A DNA stretch of 64,000 bases from Bacteroidota bacterium (GTDB lineage: Bacteria > Bacteroidota > Bacteroidia > Chitinophagales > Chitinophagaceae), in contig VBAT01000019.1 of assembly GCA_005884665.1 (NCBI GenBank), forward strand, positions 68,496-132,495, in the 5' to 3' direction. Below are positions 16,168-23,455 of this stretch, one piece after another (positions within the stretch are counted from its first letter, which is position 1; the number at the start of each line of letters is the position of its first letter). Under the pieces are notes generated by a model, which saw only the letters and a program-made list of their open reading frames with translations, searched no databases and was not told where the DNA came from. The position numbers were made by a program, and so were the translations under genes.

Positions 16168-16661
16168 AACAGGGTCTGTACACCGTGTGCAATCTTCATT
16201 TCATGCTCCAGCAGCCATTTCTTTCTCCACAAACCTCCGCCATATCCTACCAGGGTCCTGTCAGAACCGATAACGCGGTGACAGGGAACGATGATGGCGA
16301 TATTATTTTTTCCGTTGGCGCTTGCAACGGCGCGGGTCGCCCTGGGATCACCGGTTTTGATGGCCAGCTCAAGATAGCTGATCGTTTTGCCAAAGGGAAT
16401 TGACGTTAATATATTCCAGACCTGCTTTTGAAAGACAGTTCCTTCCTGGTTCAGGGGCAGATCAAAAAACCTGCGTTCACCATTGAAGTACTGGATAAGT
16501 TGTTCTATGCATTGAATGACCAGGGGAGGAAGTGTCTTTTTATTGCCACCACTTTTTTCGCTGATATCATGAAAGCTGACTTCTGAAATAAAATCTGTCG
16601 TGCCGCCAATCTTCAGCAGTCCCACGGGTGAGTGATAATATGCAGTAAAAGTTTCAGCCAA
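16164..16661 (-). CDS. ogt: Methylated-DNA--protein-cysteine S-methyltransferase
   Basis: 165 residues. The active-site motif IVPCHRVIGSDRTLVGYGGG contains the methyl-accepting Cys. The helix-turn-helix FGKTISYLELAIKTGDPRATRAVASANGKN precedes it, and the N-terminal YYHSPVGLLKIGG is typical of the Ogt/MGMT family. It repairs O6-alkylguanine by irreversible transfer to the Cys. It overlaps the upstream csaA-like gene by 8 bp, so the two are probably one transcript. Its 3' end overlaps the convergent small-protein gene by 4 bp. Confidence 0.95.
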   Translation of the reverse strand: MAETFTAYYHSPVGLLKIGGTTDFISEVSFHDISEKSGGNKKTLPPLVIQCIEQLIQYFNGERRFFDLPLNQEGTVFQKQVWNILTSIPFGKTISYLELAIKTGDPRATRAVASANGKNNIAIIVPCHRVIGSDRTLVGYGGGLWRKKWLLEHEMKIAHGVQTLF

Positions 16662-16986
16662 TTTTCATCCCATTTGTGACCGGCTTGCCGGGTTGCAATA
16701 AAATTACGTCTTTGTTGTCATCATAAACTCCCAGCACCAGGCATTCGCTGATAAAAGTAGCGATTTGCTTCGGTGGAAAGTTGACCACGGCGATTACCTG
16801 GCGGTTCAGCAAATCTGCCCTGGAATAGTGTACCGTTACCTGTGCTGACGATCGCTTAACACCCAACTCCCCAAAATCGATGACCATTTTATAAGCCGGC
16901 CTCCGCGCCTGCGGGAATTCCTCTACTTCTATGACAGTACCGACACGCATGTCGATTTTTTCGAAATCGCTCCAACTAATCTCCAT
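16654..16986 (-). CDS. csaA: CsaA-like tRNA-binding domain protein
   Basis: 110 residues, the length of stand-alone CsaA. The OB-fold EMAP/tRNA-binding pattern is clear: FEKIDMRVGTVIEVEEFPQAR, YKMVIDFGELGVKRSSAQVT, VIAVVNFPPKQIATFISECLVLG, ending in the IxLLQPGxxVxNGxKI pattern. CsaA is described as a secretion-related chaperone with tRNA-binding-like fold. It starts the csaA-ogt pair; the functional link between the two is unclear. Confidence 0.93.
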   Translation of the reverse strand: MEISWSDFEKIDMRVGTVIEVEEFPQARRPAYKMVIDFGELGVKRSSAQVTVHYSRADLLNRQVIAVVNFPPKQIATFISECLVLGVYDDNKDVILLQPGKPVTNGMKIG

Positions 16987-16994
16987 AATGCTGA

Positions 16995-17042
16995 ATTATG
17001 AACCTGCCTGTCGCCTGCCTCTCCGGCAGGCAGATTATGAAC
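16995..17042. repeat. GCCTGCC-TCTCC-GGCAGGC palindrome between 9-bp direct repeats
   Basis: ATTATGAAC (16995-17003) and ATTATGAAC (17034-17042) flank CTGCCTGTC plus the palindrome GCCTGCCTCTCCGGCAGGC (17013-17031). A relative, GCCTGC-TTACCG-GCAGGC, is at 49335-49352. Confidence 0.75.
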
Positions 17043-17120
17043 GCTTCCTAAAGTACGATTTTCCCAACCACTCACACCCCACATCTCACTTCTCACGTCT
17101 TTCAACCCCACCAAACTTTT

Positions 17121-17152
17121 TTTGATCATTAAACGGCTTGCCAGTAACTTTC
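17121..17152 (+). promoter_or_regulatory. Promoter of the Gfo/Idh/MocA gene
   Basis: TTTG (17121-17124), exactly 20 bp, then TAACTTTC (17145-17152; 7 of 8 matches to TAnnTTTG). It lies 15 bp before the ATG at 17168. Because it covers the track's earlier start (17138), it supports the later start. Confidence 0.7.
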
Positions 17153-17167
17153 TGCAAAGTTTGTCAT

Positions 17168-18607
17168 ATGAGTAATAAAAAACAATTCAGCGCCTCCCGC
17201 CGGCGGTTTATCCGTAACGCCTCAATTGCCGGGAGCGGTTTTTTCATCGTACCACGTCATGTACTGGGCCGCGGGTTTGTGGCGCCGAGCGATAAATTGA
17301 ATATAGCCGCCATCGGCGCAGGTGGAAAGGGCGGAGACGATATTTCAGAATTCTCCAAGAGTCCCAATGTAAATATTGTAGCGCTTTGCGACGTGGATGA
17401 CAGGCAGTCCGCAAAATCGAGAGAAAAATTTCCCAAAGCCAGTTATTACAAGGATTTCAGGGAAATGCTCAGCAAAGAAAAGAATAACATTGATGCCTGC
17501 TCCATCTCCACACCCGATCATACTCATGCTGTAGCTACATTAGCTGCCATGCAGCTGGGCAAACATGTGTATACGCAGAAACCTTTGACGCATGACATCT
17601 ATGAGGCAAGGATACTTGCACAGGCAGCTAAAAAGTATAAGGTAATAACGCAGATGGGCAACCAGGGCGGATCGGGGGACGGAGTGCGTGCCGCCAAGGA
17701 AATCTATGATTCGGGAATGATCGGCGATGTACACGAGGCACATGCCTGGACCAACCGGCCCGTTTGGCCGCAGGGAATAGCAACCCCCACGGGAAAATTT
17801 GATGTGCCCAAAGAACTGAATTGGGATCTTTGGCTGGGCACTGCAAAATGGATTGAATATAACCCCGCCTACCTTCCTTTTAACTGGCGCGGCTGGTGGG
17901 CATTTGGTACCGGCGCCCTGGGCGATATGGCCTGTCATATTATGGACCCGATCTATCGTATCCTTCCAATCGATTATCCTGATTCAGCCGAATGCAGTGT
18001 AACCAATGTCTGGAAGAATATGTGGGCCGAAGGGAATTACGTGGACAGTTGTCCGCCCGCATCGATCATTCACCTGAACTATCCAAGAAAAGATGGAAAA
18101 GGAAATATAAAGATCTCCTGGCATGACGGGGGACTATTGCCTGAACGCCCTGACGAATTGTTGCCGGAAGAAGAGTTTGGTAACTGGGATGGTGGGGTAT
18201 TGTTTGTAGGGACAAAGGGAAAGCTTCTATGCGATTGTTATGGCGCCAACCCCAGATTATTGCCTACGCGGCTAATGAAAGAAAAAACGCTACCGAAACC
18301 CACCCTGAAAAGAGTACCCGAAGGACACTATATTCAATGGGTAAATGCCTGTATCGCCGGTTATGGAAAAGGTGTGACAAGCTCCCCGTTTGAATACGCA
18401 GGACCATTTACGGAAAGCATCCTGATGGGTAACCTCGCGATAAGAAGCTGGATGATGCTAAATCCCAAGCTGAAAGACTGGGGAGATAAATATCTTGGCC
18501 GCAAAAAACTTTTGTGGGATGCAAAGAATATGAAGATCACCAATTTTGATGAAGCAAACCAGTTTGTGAAAAGAGAGTACAGAGATGGTTGGGGGTTGAT
18601 GTTGTAA
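17168..18607 (+). CDS. Gfo/Idh/MocA family oxidoreductase with Tat signal
   Basis: 479 residues from the ATG at 17168. A twin-arginine signal SRRRFIRNASIAGSGFF opens the protein. The Rossmann domain starts at KLNIAAIGAGGKGGDD, followed by IVALCDVDD, STPDHTHAVATLAAM and the EKP-like HVYTQKPLTHD where Glu is Gln. The C-terminal GFO/IDH/MocA domain includes WNLWLG-like LNWDLWLGTAKW and ALGDMACHIMD with the likely catalytic His. The family oxidises or reduces sugars and inositols with NAD(P); Tat export suggests a folded, cofactor-loaded periplasmic enzyme. The substrate is unknown. It stands alone. Confidence 0.92.
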   Translation: MSNKKQFSASRRRFIRNASIAGSGFFIVPRHVLGRGFVAPSDKLNIAAIGAGGKGGDDISEFSKSPNVNIVALCDVDDRQSAKSREKFPKASYYKDFREMLSKEKNNIDACSISTPDHTHAVATLAAMQLGKHVYTQKPLTHDIYEARILAQAAKKYKVITQMGNQGGSGDGVRAAKEIYDSGMIGDVHEAHAWTNRPVWPQGIATPTGKFDVPKELNWDLWLGTAKWIEYNPAYLPFNWRGWWAFGTGALGDMACHIMDPIYRILPIDYPDSAECSVTNVWKNMWAEGNYVDSCPPASIIHLNYPRKDGKGNIKISWHDGGLLPERPDELLPEEEFGNWDGGVLFVGTKGKLLCDCYGANPRLLPTRLMKEKTLPKPTLKRVPEGHYIQWVNACIAGYGKGVTSSPFEYAGPFTESILMGNLAIRSWMMLNPKLKDWGDKYLGRKKLLWDAKNMKITNFDEANQFVKREYRDGWGLML

Positions 18608-18692
18608 GGATGCTGGATTCCAGATGTTAGATGCTGGATGTTGAATAGTAGTAAGGCGCACCAGCGTCCAGTATCCCAGTATCCCGCATCAA
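18608..18692. repeat. Degenerate ATGCTGGAT / CCAGTATCC runs
   Basis: GGATGCTGGATTCCAGATG, TAGATGCTGGATGTTG and, in the opposite sense, CCAGCGTCCAGTATCCCAGTATCCCGCATC. The two orientations could pair into a hairpin between the two convergent genes. Confidence 0.6.
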
Positions 18693-18702
18693 ACGTCTCG
18701 CT

Positions 18703-19173
18703 CTACCGTAGGTAGCTTCTTAGCATCCACGCCATCTTCTCGTGTTGCTTCAAAAGCCCGGTAGCGAAATCGCTGCTCCCAATGTCTTTGTGCTTTTCGT
18801 CGAAATCCTTAATTAGTTTACGAAGACGGTTGATTATTGTTTCGTGATCCCCGATAAGATTAGCCAGTTGGGACGCCTGCTCGCTCGGTGGATCAGGTTC
18901 ATCGAGCTGTGCGAGTTTGATGATCTCTTTCAATCTTCCTTCTGCAAAATGCCCGATTGTGCGAATACGTTCGGCGATCTCATCTATCATCTCAGCAAGC
19001 TGGGTATACTGTCCTTCGTACAGTTTATGAAACTCCATAAAGCTGGGTCCTTCAACACTCCAGTGGTAATTCCTTGTCTTATTGTAGAGGATGTGTTCAT
19101 CGGCCAGCAGCTGGTTAAGCGCATACGCGACAGCCTGGCGGTTCTTGTCCGTTATTCCAATGTTTACTTTCAT
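18703..19173 (-). CDS. dps: Dps family DNA-protection ferritin
   Basis: 156 residues. The four-helix Dps pattern is clear: LNQLLADEHILYNKTRNYHWSVEG with the ferroxidase His, FMEFHKLYEGQYTQLAEMIDEIAERIRTIG with the conserved Asp/Glu residues, and a C-terminal helix KQHEKMAWMLRSYL. Dps oligomers store iron and protect DNA under starvation or peroxide. The gene is single, with a good -7 box 17 bp before the ATG. Confidence 0.95.
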   Translation of the reverse strand: MKVNIGITDKNRQAVAYALNQLLADEHILYNKTRNYHWSVEGPSFMEFHKLYEGQYTQLAEMIDEIAERIRTIGHFAEGRLKEIIKLAQLDEPDPPSEQASQLANLIGDHETIINRLRKLIKDFDEKHKDIGSSDFATGLLKQHEKMAWMLRSYLR

Positions 19174-19189
19174 ATTAGGATCATTTATA

Positions 19190-19197
19190 CAAAAGTA
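19190..19197 (-). promoter_or_regulatory. -7 box of the dps promoter
   Basis: CAAAAGTA on the plus strand reads TACTTTTG on the minus strand, a perfect TAnnTTTG. No clear -33 TTTG lies at 19-21 bp, which would fit a promoter needing an activator or another sigma factor. Confidence 0.5.
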
Positions 19198-19329
19198 ACA
19201 CCACTCGGAGGAAAAAAGGGGAGAATCTTGAAAGCTGACTTGTGGAACGCGGATTATTATGATCGTTAAGATATTCGCGGCTCTTTTATCACCGTCATCA
19301 TAATAATCTTAACAATCTGCGTTCCGGCT

Positions 19330-20196
19330 TTATTCGAGCAGTTTAGCTAATTCGAGCAGCTCATTTTTCTTATGCATTTCCTTGTCGTTTTCGAAGCAGC
19401 GGCTGAATTCTGTCAGCAGTTGCTTTATCACTTTTTTGTTCGACAGCGGTTTGAAATACGTGGCCTCAGGAGAAATTGCTACCCGTTTGAAATAATTATC
19501 TACGTCCTGGTGAGTAAATACCTGGCCGGAAGTGGGGTCAATGAAAAATTCAATCTTATGATAAGGATTCGGGATATTCTCATCTGAATACCCGGGTTTG
19601 AAATAGGCGATAATGAACTGCTTGGGTATGTTGATCGCTTTGACAGGAATATCCAGCAGTTCGCAAAGCATCAGGTAAAGAATACCGTTGCTGATCTGGT
19701 TGCCCCGTTTTGCTTCCAGGGTCTTATGCAACAGGAATTCGTTAGGGTCTTTATAGTTTGTTTCATTGCCTTTCAAACCATAGTAGCTGTACAAAATACT
19801 GGTGACGATATTGATCTGCTCGAGCGGAGTGAGGTAATTATTCAGCTCAAGCCAGATATTTCGCCGGATCTTTTCTATTTCCTGGAATACATTGGTAGTT
19901 GAAAGATCAGGGTACTGGAATTTACTTACGAGCAAGGCCCCGTTCATCAGGTCATGATGCCCCGATACATTCCATTGGCGGAGATCTTCCGTAAGATCGC
20001 GGTAATGCAGGCGATGGATCAGTAATTCGATGCGCTCCTGTGTATGCTCGTCAGGCGTTGTTTCCCATAAATGTTCGAGATTAGGAATGATGGGTTTGCC
20101 GTAATCAACGATCTTTTGTGATACCGCATCAAATACTTCCTGGTCGGGATCATCAATTAACAGGAAGAGAGCAGAGATTTCTTTGTTTGTTTCCAT
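19330..20196 (-). CDS. SirB1/transglutaminase-like domain protein
   Basis: 288 residues. The N-terminal ~90 residues form a helical HEAT-like part (SALFLLIDDPDQEVFDAVSQKI). The rest matches Transglut_core2: PLEQINIVTSILYSYYGLKGN, DPNEFLLHKTLEAKRGNQISNGILYLMLCELLDIPVKAINIPKQF and a HKIEFFIDP strand. SirB1-type proteins have a transglutaminase fold but their enzymatic role is largely unknown. The gene lies between Dps and a methyltransferase, both on the same strand but spaced by over 100 bp, so the operon status is unclear. Confidence 0.85.
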   Translation of the reverse strand: METNKEISALFLLIDDPDQEVFDAVSQKIVDYGKPIIPNLEHLWETTPDEHTQERIELLIHRLHYRDLTEDLRQWNVSGHHDLMNGALLVSKFQYPDLSTTNVFQEIEKIRRNIWLELNNYLTPLEQINIVTSILYSYYGLKGNETNYKDPNEFLLHKTLEAKRGNQISNGILYLMLCELLDIPVKAINIPKQFIIAYFKPGYSDENIPNPYHKIEFFIDPTSGQVFTHQDVDNYFKRVAISPEATYFKPLSNKKVIKQLLTEFSRCFENDKEMHKKNELLELAKLLE

Positions 20197-20404
20197 GGTG
20201 GTGATTCTTGTGCAATTTAGACGATTGGTGGTTAACCAAAATAGCTAAACTTTTCCACAGGTGGTAATATATCGCTGGTAAAATAGTCCTCAGGGCTCTA
20301 AATTGCCAGCTTGTAAAATTTCTGTTAAGGGCATGCCGTTATTTGAAATTGCCGGGTTGACGATTGGCAGAAAATTCACGGAGATCAATTAGCCAGGTCG
20401 TTAT

Positions 20405-21154
20405 TTATTTATTTTTTATTGCAGTCATCATCCAATCCCAGGGACGGGGCTGGTCGAGCCATTTGGGTGGTTTTAAAAATTCCGTGTTCCAGCCGTATTC
20501 AATTTTTTTGACTGCTGTTAATTCCATGTGTTCTTTCGATAACAGCAGGTGTAACTCTTCTTTTAAATAATGTTTGGTTGCAACGCTGTCTATTTCCACG
20601 TTGCCCTGCCGGATATCACGGTATCTTTTGACAGCTTCTATTCCAGGGAGGCGTTCGCTGAATAATTCTTTATCAATCTTCCATTGATGCTGGATGATCC
20701 GAGTAAGCAACCATGATTCTAATGAAGGAACGACCAGTATAAGATGCCCTCCTTTCTTAAGACAGGATGAAAGGTTATGAAAAAAAGCCTGTCGTTTTTT
20801 TAATGAAGCGCTCAATATCGCATTGATACAAACAATGACGTCGGCGGGCGGCAGTTTCAGTTTACCGGCAGACATATCAACCCGGCAGTATTCTATATTG
20901 GCAAGATGAACATGCGTTTTTTCAGCAATGGCCAGGTTCTTCGCGGAAATATCGGTCGCGATTACTTTTTTGAAAAGAGGAGAGAGAACAGGAAGCCATT
21001 TGCCAATTGCACAGCCCGCGTCGATGACAGTTTTGCGGGGTGATGCAATCCTTTTAATTGCTGAACGTATGATGGCTTTATCATCGTTTTGCAACACATC
21101 GAAGATCTCCTCGTTATAAGCAGGCGCGATTTTCTCCCAGTATTGTCGTTGCAT
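20405..21154 (-). CDS. Class I SAM-dependent methyltransferase
   Basis: 249 residues. Motif I VIDAGCAIGKWLPVL, the acidic end of strand 2 VIATDIS, motif with VDMSAGKLKLPPADVIVCINAI, and the post-motif LKKGGHLILVVPS mark a Rossmann methyltransferase. The N-terminal QYWEKIAPAYNEEIFDVL is typical of small-molecule methyltransferases. The substrate cannot be inferred. It is preceded by a 253-bp gap with no recognisable element. Confidence 0.88.
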   Translation of the reverse strand: MQRQYWEKIAPAYNEEIFDVLQNDDKAIIRSAIKRIASPRKTVIDAGCAIGKWLPVLSPLFKKVIATDISAKNLAIAEKTHVHLANIEYCRVDMSAGKLKLPPADVIVCINAILSASLKKRQAFFHNLSSCLKKGGHLILVVPSLESWLLTRIIQHQWKIDKELFSERLPGIEAVKRYRDIRQGNVEIDSVATKHYLKEELHLLLSKEHMELTAVKKIEYGWNTEFLKPPKWLDQPRPWDWMMTAIKNK

Positions 21155-21407
21155 AAGTGTAATGAATTAAATATACCAGTGTGACGATTGCGAGACGCAA
21201 CATGCAATGAAATGATTATTGCGCTGTCACGGAGAATTTTCTTTTCCCAAATAATTTTCGCAGTTGTGCATAAGTTTTTTTTGTAAATCAAAGTTTGGTG
21301 TACTTTCTGCAAGAGTGCGGCTGGTCCTATAAAAATTCTTCCCTTGCGCAAGCCCCCTGTGCATCAGTTCCACCACTATTGTATGAAAACTAAAAATCAC
21401 AATTACT

Positions 21408-22277
21408 ATGAGACGAGCTCCTCGTATATGCCTGTTCATTGGCATAATCTTAATCCCAATCCTTCTCATCATTTCTTGCAGAAAGGAAAAAACAGACAGT
21501 TCCATTCCTGATGGTCAACAGCGTGTCAGGATCAGGCTTTCCGATAATCCTGTAAACTTTGATGCCGTATATGTAGACATCCAGCAGGTAGCAGTGCAGA
21601 TCATTCCTGATAGTTGTCGCGGAAGAGGCGACAGGAACGGTAATGATTGTTTTGATGATGATGAGTTCCGTTGTTCAGTCTGGGACACCCTGGACATCCG
21701 GCCCGGCATCTATAACCTGCTTGATCTTTCCAATGGCGCCGACACTTTACTGGCAATGGGTCTTACGCTGCAGGGACGCATCAACAAAATCAAACTCGTT
21801 CTGGGGAACAGTAATTCTGTTGTGATTGATAGCGTCTCTTATCCGTTGAGTTTATGGAACAACAATCATACAGTTACCGTCCAGGTCAAAGGCCATGATA
21901 TAATTGAGATAACGCCGGGTGATCTGCAACTATGGCTGGATTTTGATGCAGGTGGGTCTATTGTCAGAGTAAGCAACAATCATTTTGTCCTGAAACCAAG
22001 ATTGAGAATATGGGTACCGGCGCAAACCTCATCCATTAAAGGAAAAGTTTTGCCGGGAACCGCCCATGCCGTTGTAGCCGCAATAGCTAATGGCGATACG
22101 CTTATCGCTATACCCAATCATTGGGATGGACGGTTCAAGATTCGTGGCCTGACCGGGTCAAGTGCCGGGATATTTATCAATGCAACGGCTAATGGTTACC
22201 AGGACACGACAATAACAAACATCGCTTTAACAAGGGGTGGGGAAACTGATATAGGTACCGTGCAACTACATCAATAA
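21408..22277 (+). CDS. DUF4382 domain lipoprotein
   Basis: 289 residues. Lipoprotein signal with IILIPILLIISCRK (lipobox IISC). Residues about 37-200 fit DUF4382: VRIRLSDNPVNFDAVYVDIQQVAVQI, the DIRPGIYNLLDLSNGADTLLAMGLTLQG segment and FVLKPRLRI. An acidic Asp-rich insert (DRNGNDCFDDDEF) looks like a calcium-type loop. The last ~80 residues (SSIKGKVLPGTAHAVVAAI ... GRFKIRGLTGSSAGIFINA) form a carboxypeptidase-regulatory-like domain. It is probably tethered to the outer membrane; no function is known. A strong terminator follows. Confidence 0.9.
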   Translation: MRRAPRICLFIGIILIPILLIISCRKEKTDSSIPDGQQRVRIRLSDNPVNFDAVYVDIQQVAVQIIPDSCRGRGDRNGNDCFDDDEFRCSVWDTLDIRPGIYNLLDLSNGADTLLAMGLTLQGRINKIKLVLGNSNSVVIDSVSYPLSLWNNNHTVTVQVKGHDIIEITPGDLQLWLDFDAGGSIVRVSNNHFVLKPRLRIWVPAQTSSIKGKVLPGTAHAVVAAIANGDTLIAIPNHWDGRFKIRGLTGSSAGIFINATANGYQDTTITNIALTRGGETDIGTVQLHQ

Positions 22278-22302
22278 TTTTTTGCCCTGTTTGAAAACGA
22301 CA

Positions 22303-22339
22303 AAGCCCTGTTCAACTGGACGGAACAGGGCTTCTCTTT
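22303..22339 (+). terminator. Terminator after the DUF4382 gene
   Basis: AAGCCCTGTTC - 9-nt loop - GAACAGGGCTT (11 perfect pairs) then CTCTTTG. Confidence 0.85.
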
Positions 22340-22345
22340 GTGATT

Positions 22346-22467
22346 GCCACGGATTCCTTTAGGTTAACAGGTTAATTAGTTAATCCGTTAATTGGCGATG
22401 TTGCCACGGATACCGGATTAAAATGAAGTCATCCCTGTATCCGTGGCAATCTTGTTGAACCGTGGCA
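22346..22467. repeat. GCCACGGAT inverted-repeat element (copy 2, with internal copies)
   Basis: GCCACGGATTCC (22346), GCCACGGATACCGG (22403), and the inverted GTATCCGTGGCA (22437-22447) and ACCGTGGCA. It is related to the elements at 9748 and 42880 and contains GGTTAATTAGTTAATCCGTTAAT runs. Confidence 0.65.
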
Positions 22468-22481
22468 AATCGCCCTGGTGC

Positions 22482-22512
22482 TTTGAAAGCCCGCGGGAAT
22501 AAATTATTTTTA
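22482..22512 (+). promoter_or_regulatory. Promoter of the lipoprotein gene at 22529
   Basis: TTTG (22482-22485), 19 bp, TATTTTTA (22505-22512; 7 of 8), 16 bp before the ATG. Confidence 0.6.
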
Positions 22513-22528
22513 TCTCCAAGCCTTTATT

Positions 22529-23452
22529 ATGAGAAATTGCCTGTACCTTTTTTTTCTTGTCATTCTTTTTTCAGCTTGTAAAAAGGACAAACCTCTGTCC
22601 GGTGAAAAACGGCTGGTCTCTACCACTACTTTTAGCAGCAACGGTCCGATATACCAGGACTTTCAATATGATGCCTTAGGGCGGTTGACGAAGCGTGTCA
22701 CCAGGCAGGACGGCGTGCTAACTGTAACTGCCGGGTTGAATTATACAGGCAATGAGGTCGCTATAACCTATCCTACTGAGCCATCGATCACGCAGCAAGA
22801 CACCCGGTATCAACTTGATGGATCACAGCGGCCGTCCAGGAGAATTTTTTCTCATTTTGAAGATTTTACCTCACCCCAGGGCTTTGGACCGGAAAAGCAT
22901 TTTGGAAGTGATACAACAAACTATGAGTATAACGCCAGTGGGTTCCTGTTCCGCTACAATGGTGTACTAAAAGATTCCTTCAGCTACTATCCAACCATCG
23001 GCGTATTACAAAATTCAACCAATACGGTTAGGTATACTGCAGTGTACGAAATGGAAGGCGGTAATCTCAAATCAATTAAACGCAGTTCAGTAAAAAATTA
23101 CTTCCAGGTCAACCAACCGCCGGGTACAACCTATAGTTCTCAACAAACGGAGGAAGAGACAACAGTTTTCTACTATGATAAAAACTATCCGAACAAATTT
23201 GATTTCAGGAACGCTTTCCTTTTGACGGAGTTGGATGTATTACCTTTCCACCAGTATACTCCCAATGCCGGCTTTTTGAATTTTCCTAATAAAGCCATCA
23301 CAACAAGAATAACAAAAAATACCGCTGGGAATATAATCTCTACGGATGTTGATACCCAGGAAGTAAATCTCGACTTTGATAAGGATGGATATATTTCAGG
23401 ATGGAATTTTGATCCCCAGGCAAAGCAGGCTTTTATTTACAGCAGATTTTAA
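22529..23452 (+). CDS. Putative lipoprotein with YD-repeat-like start, unknown function
   Basis: 307 residues. MRNCLYLFFLVILFSACKKDK is a lipoprotein signal with lipobox FSAC. The early part FQYDALGRLTKRVTR looks like one RHS/YD unit, and the body alternates beta strands (TNYEYNASGFLFRYN, VFYYDKNYPNKFDF), as in DUF4595-like Bacteroidota lipoproteins. It ends three bases before the convergent topA stop. The surface-exposed beta-rich fold is inferred; no function is known. Confidence 0.82.
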   Translation: MRNCLYLFFLVILFSACKKDKPLSGEKRLVSTTTFSSNGPIYQDFQYDALGRLTKRVTRQDGVLTVTAGLNYTGNEVAITYPTEPSITQQDTRYQLDGSQRPSRRIFSHFEDFTSPQGFGPEKHFGSDTTNYEYNASGFLFRYNGVLKDSFSYYPTIGVLQNSTNTVRYTAVYEMEGGNLKSIKRSSVKNYFQVNQPPGTTYSSQQTEEETTVFYYDKNYPNKFDFRNAFLLTELDVLPFHQYTPNAGFLNFPNKAITTRITKNTAGNIISTDVDTQEVNLDFDKDGYISGWNFDPQAKQAFIYSRF

Positions 23453-23455
23453 AAT

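Noticed and set aside
17138-17167. Upstream start of the Gfo/Idh/MocA gene
   Set aside because: It overlaps the promoter box and spoils the Tat signal position; the ATG at 17168 fits both.
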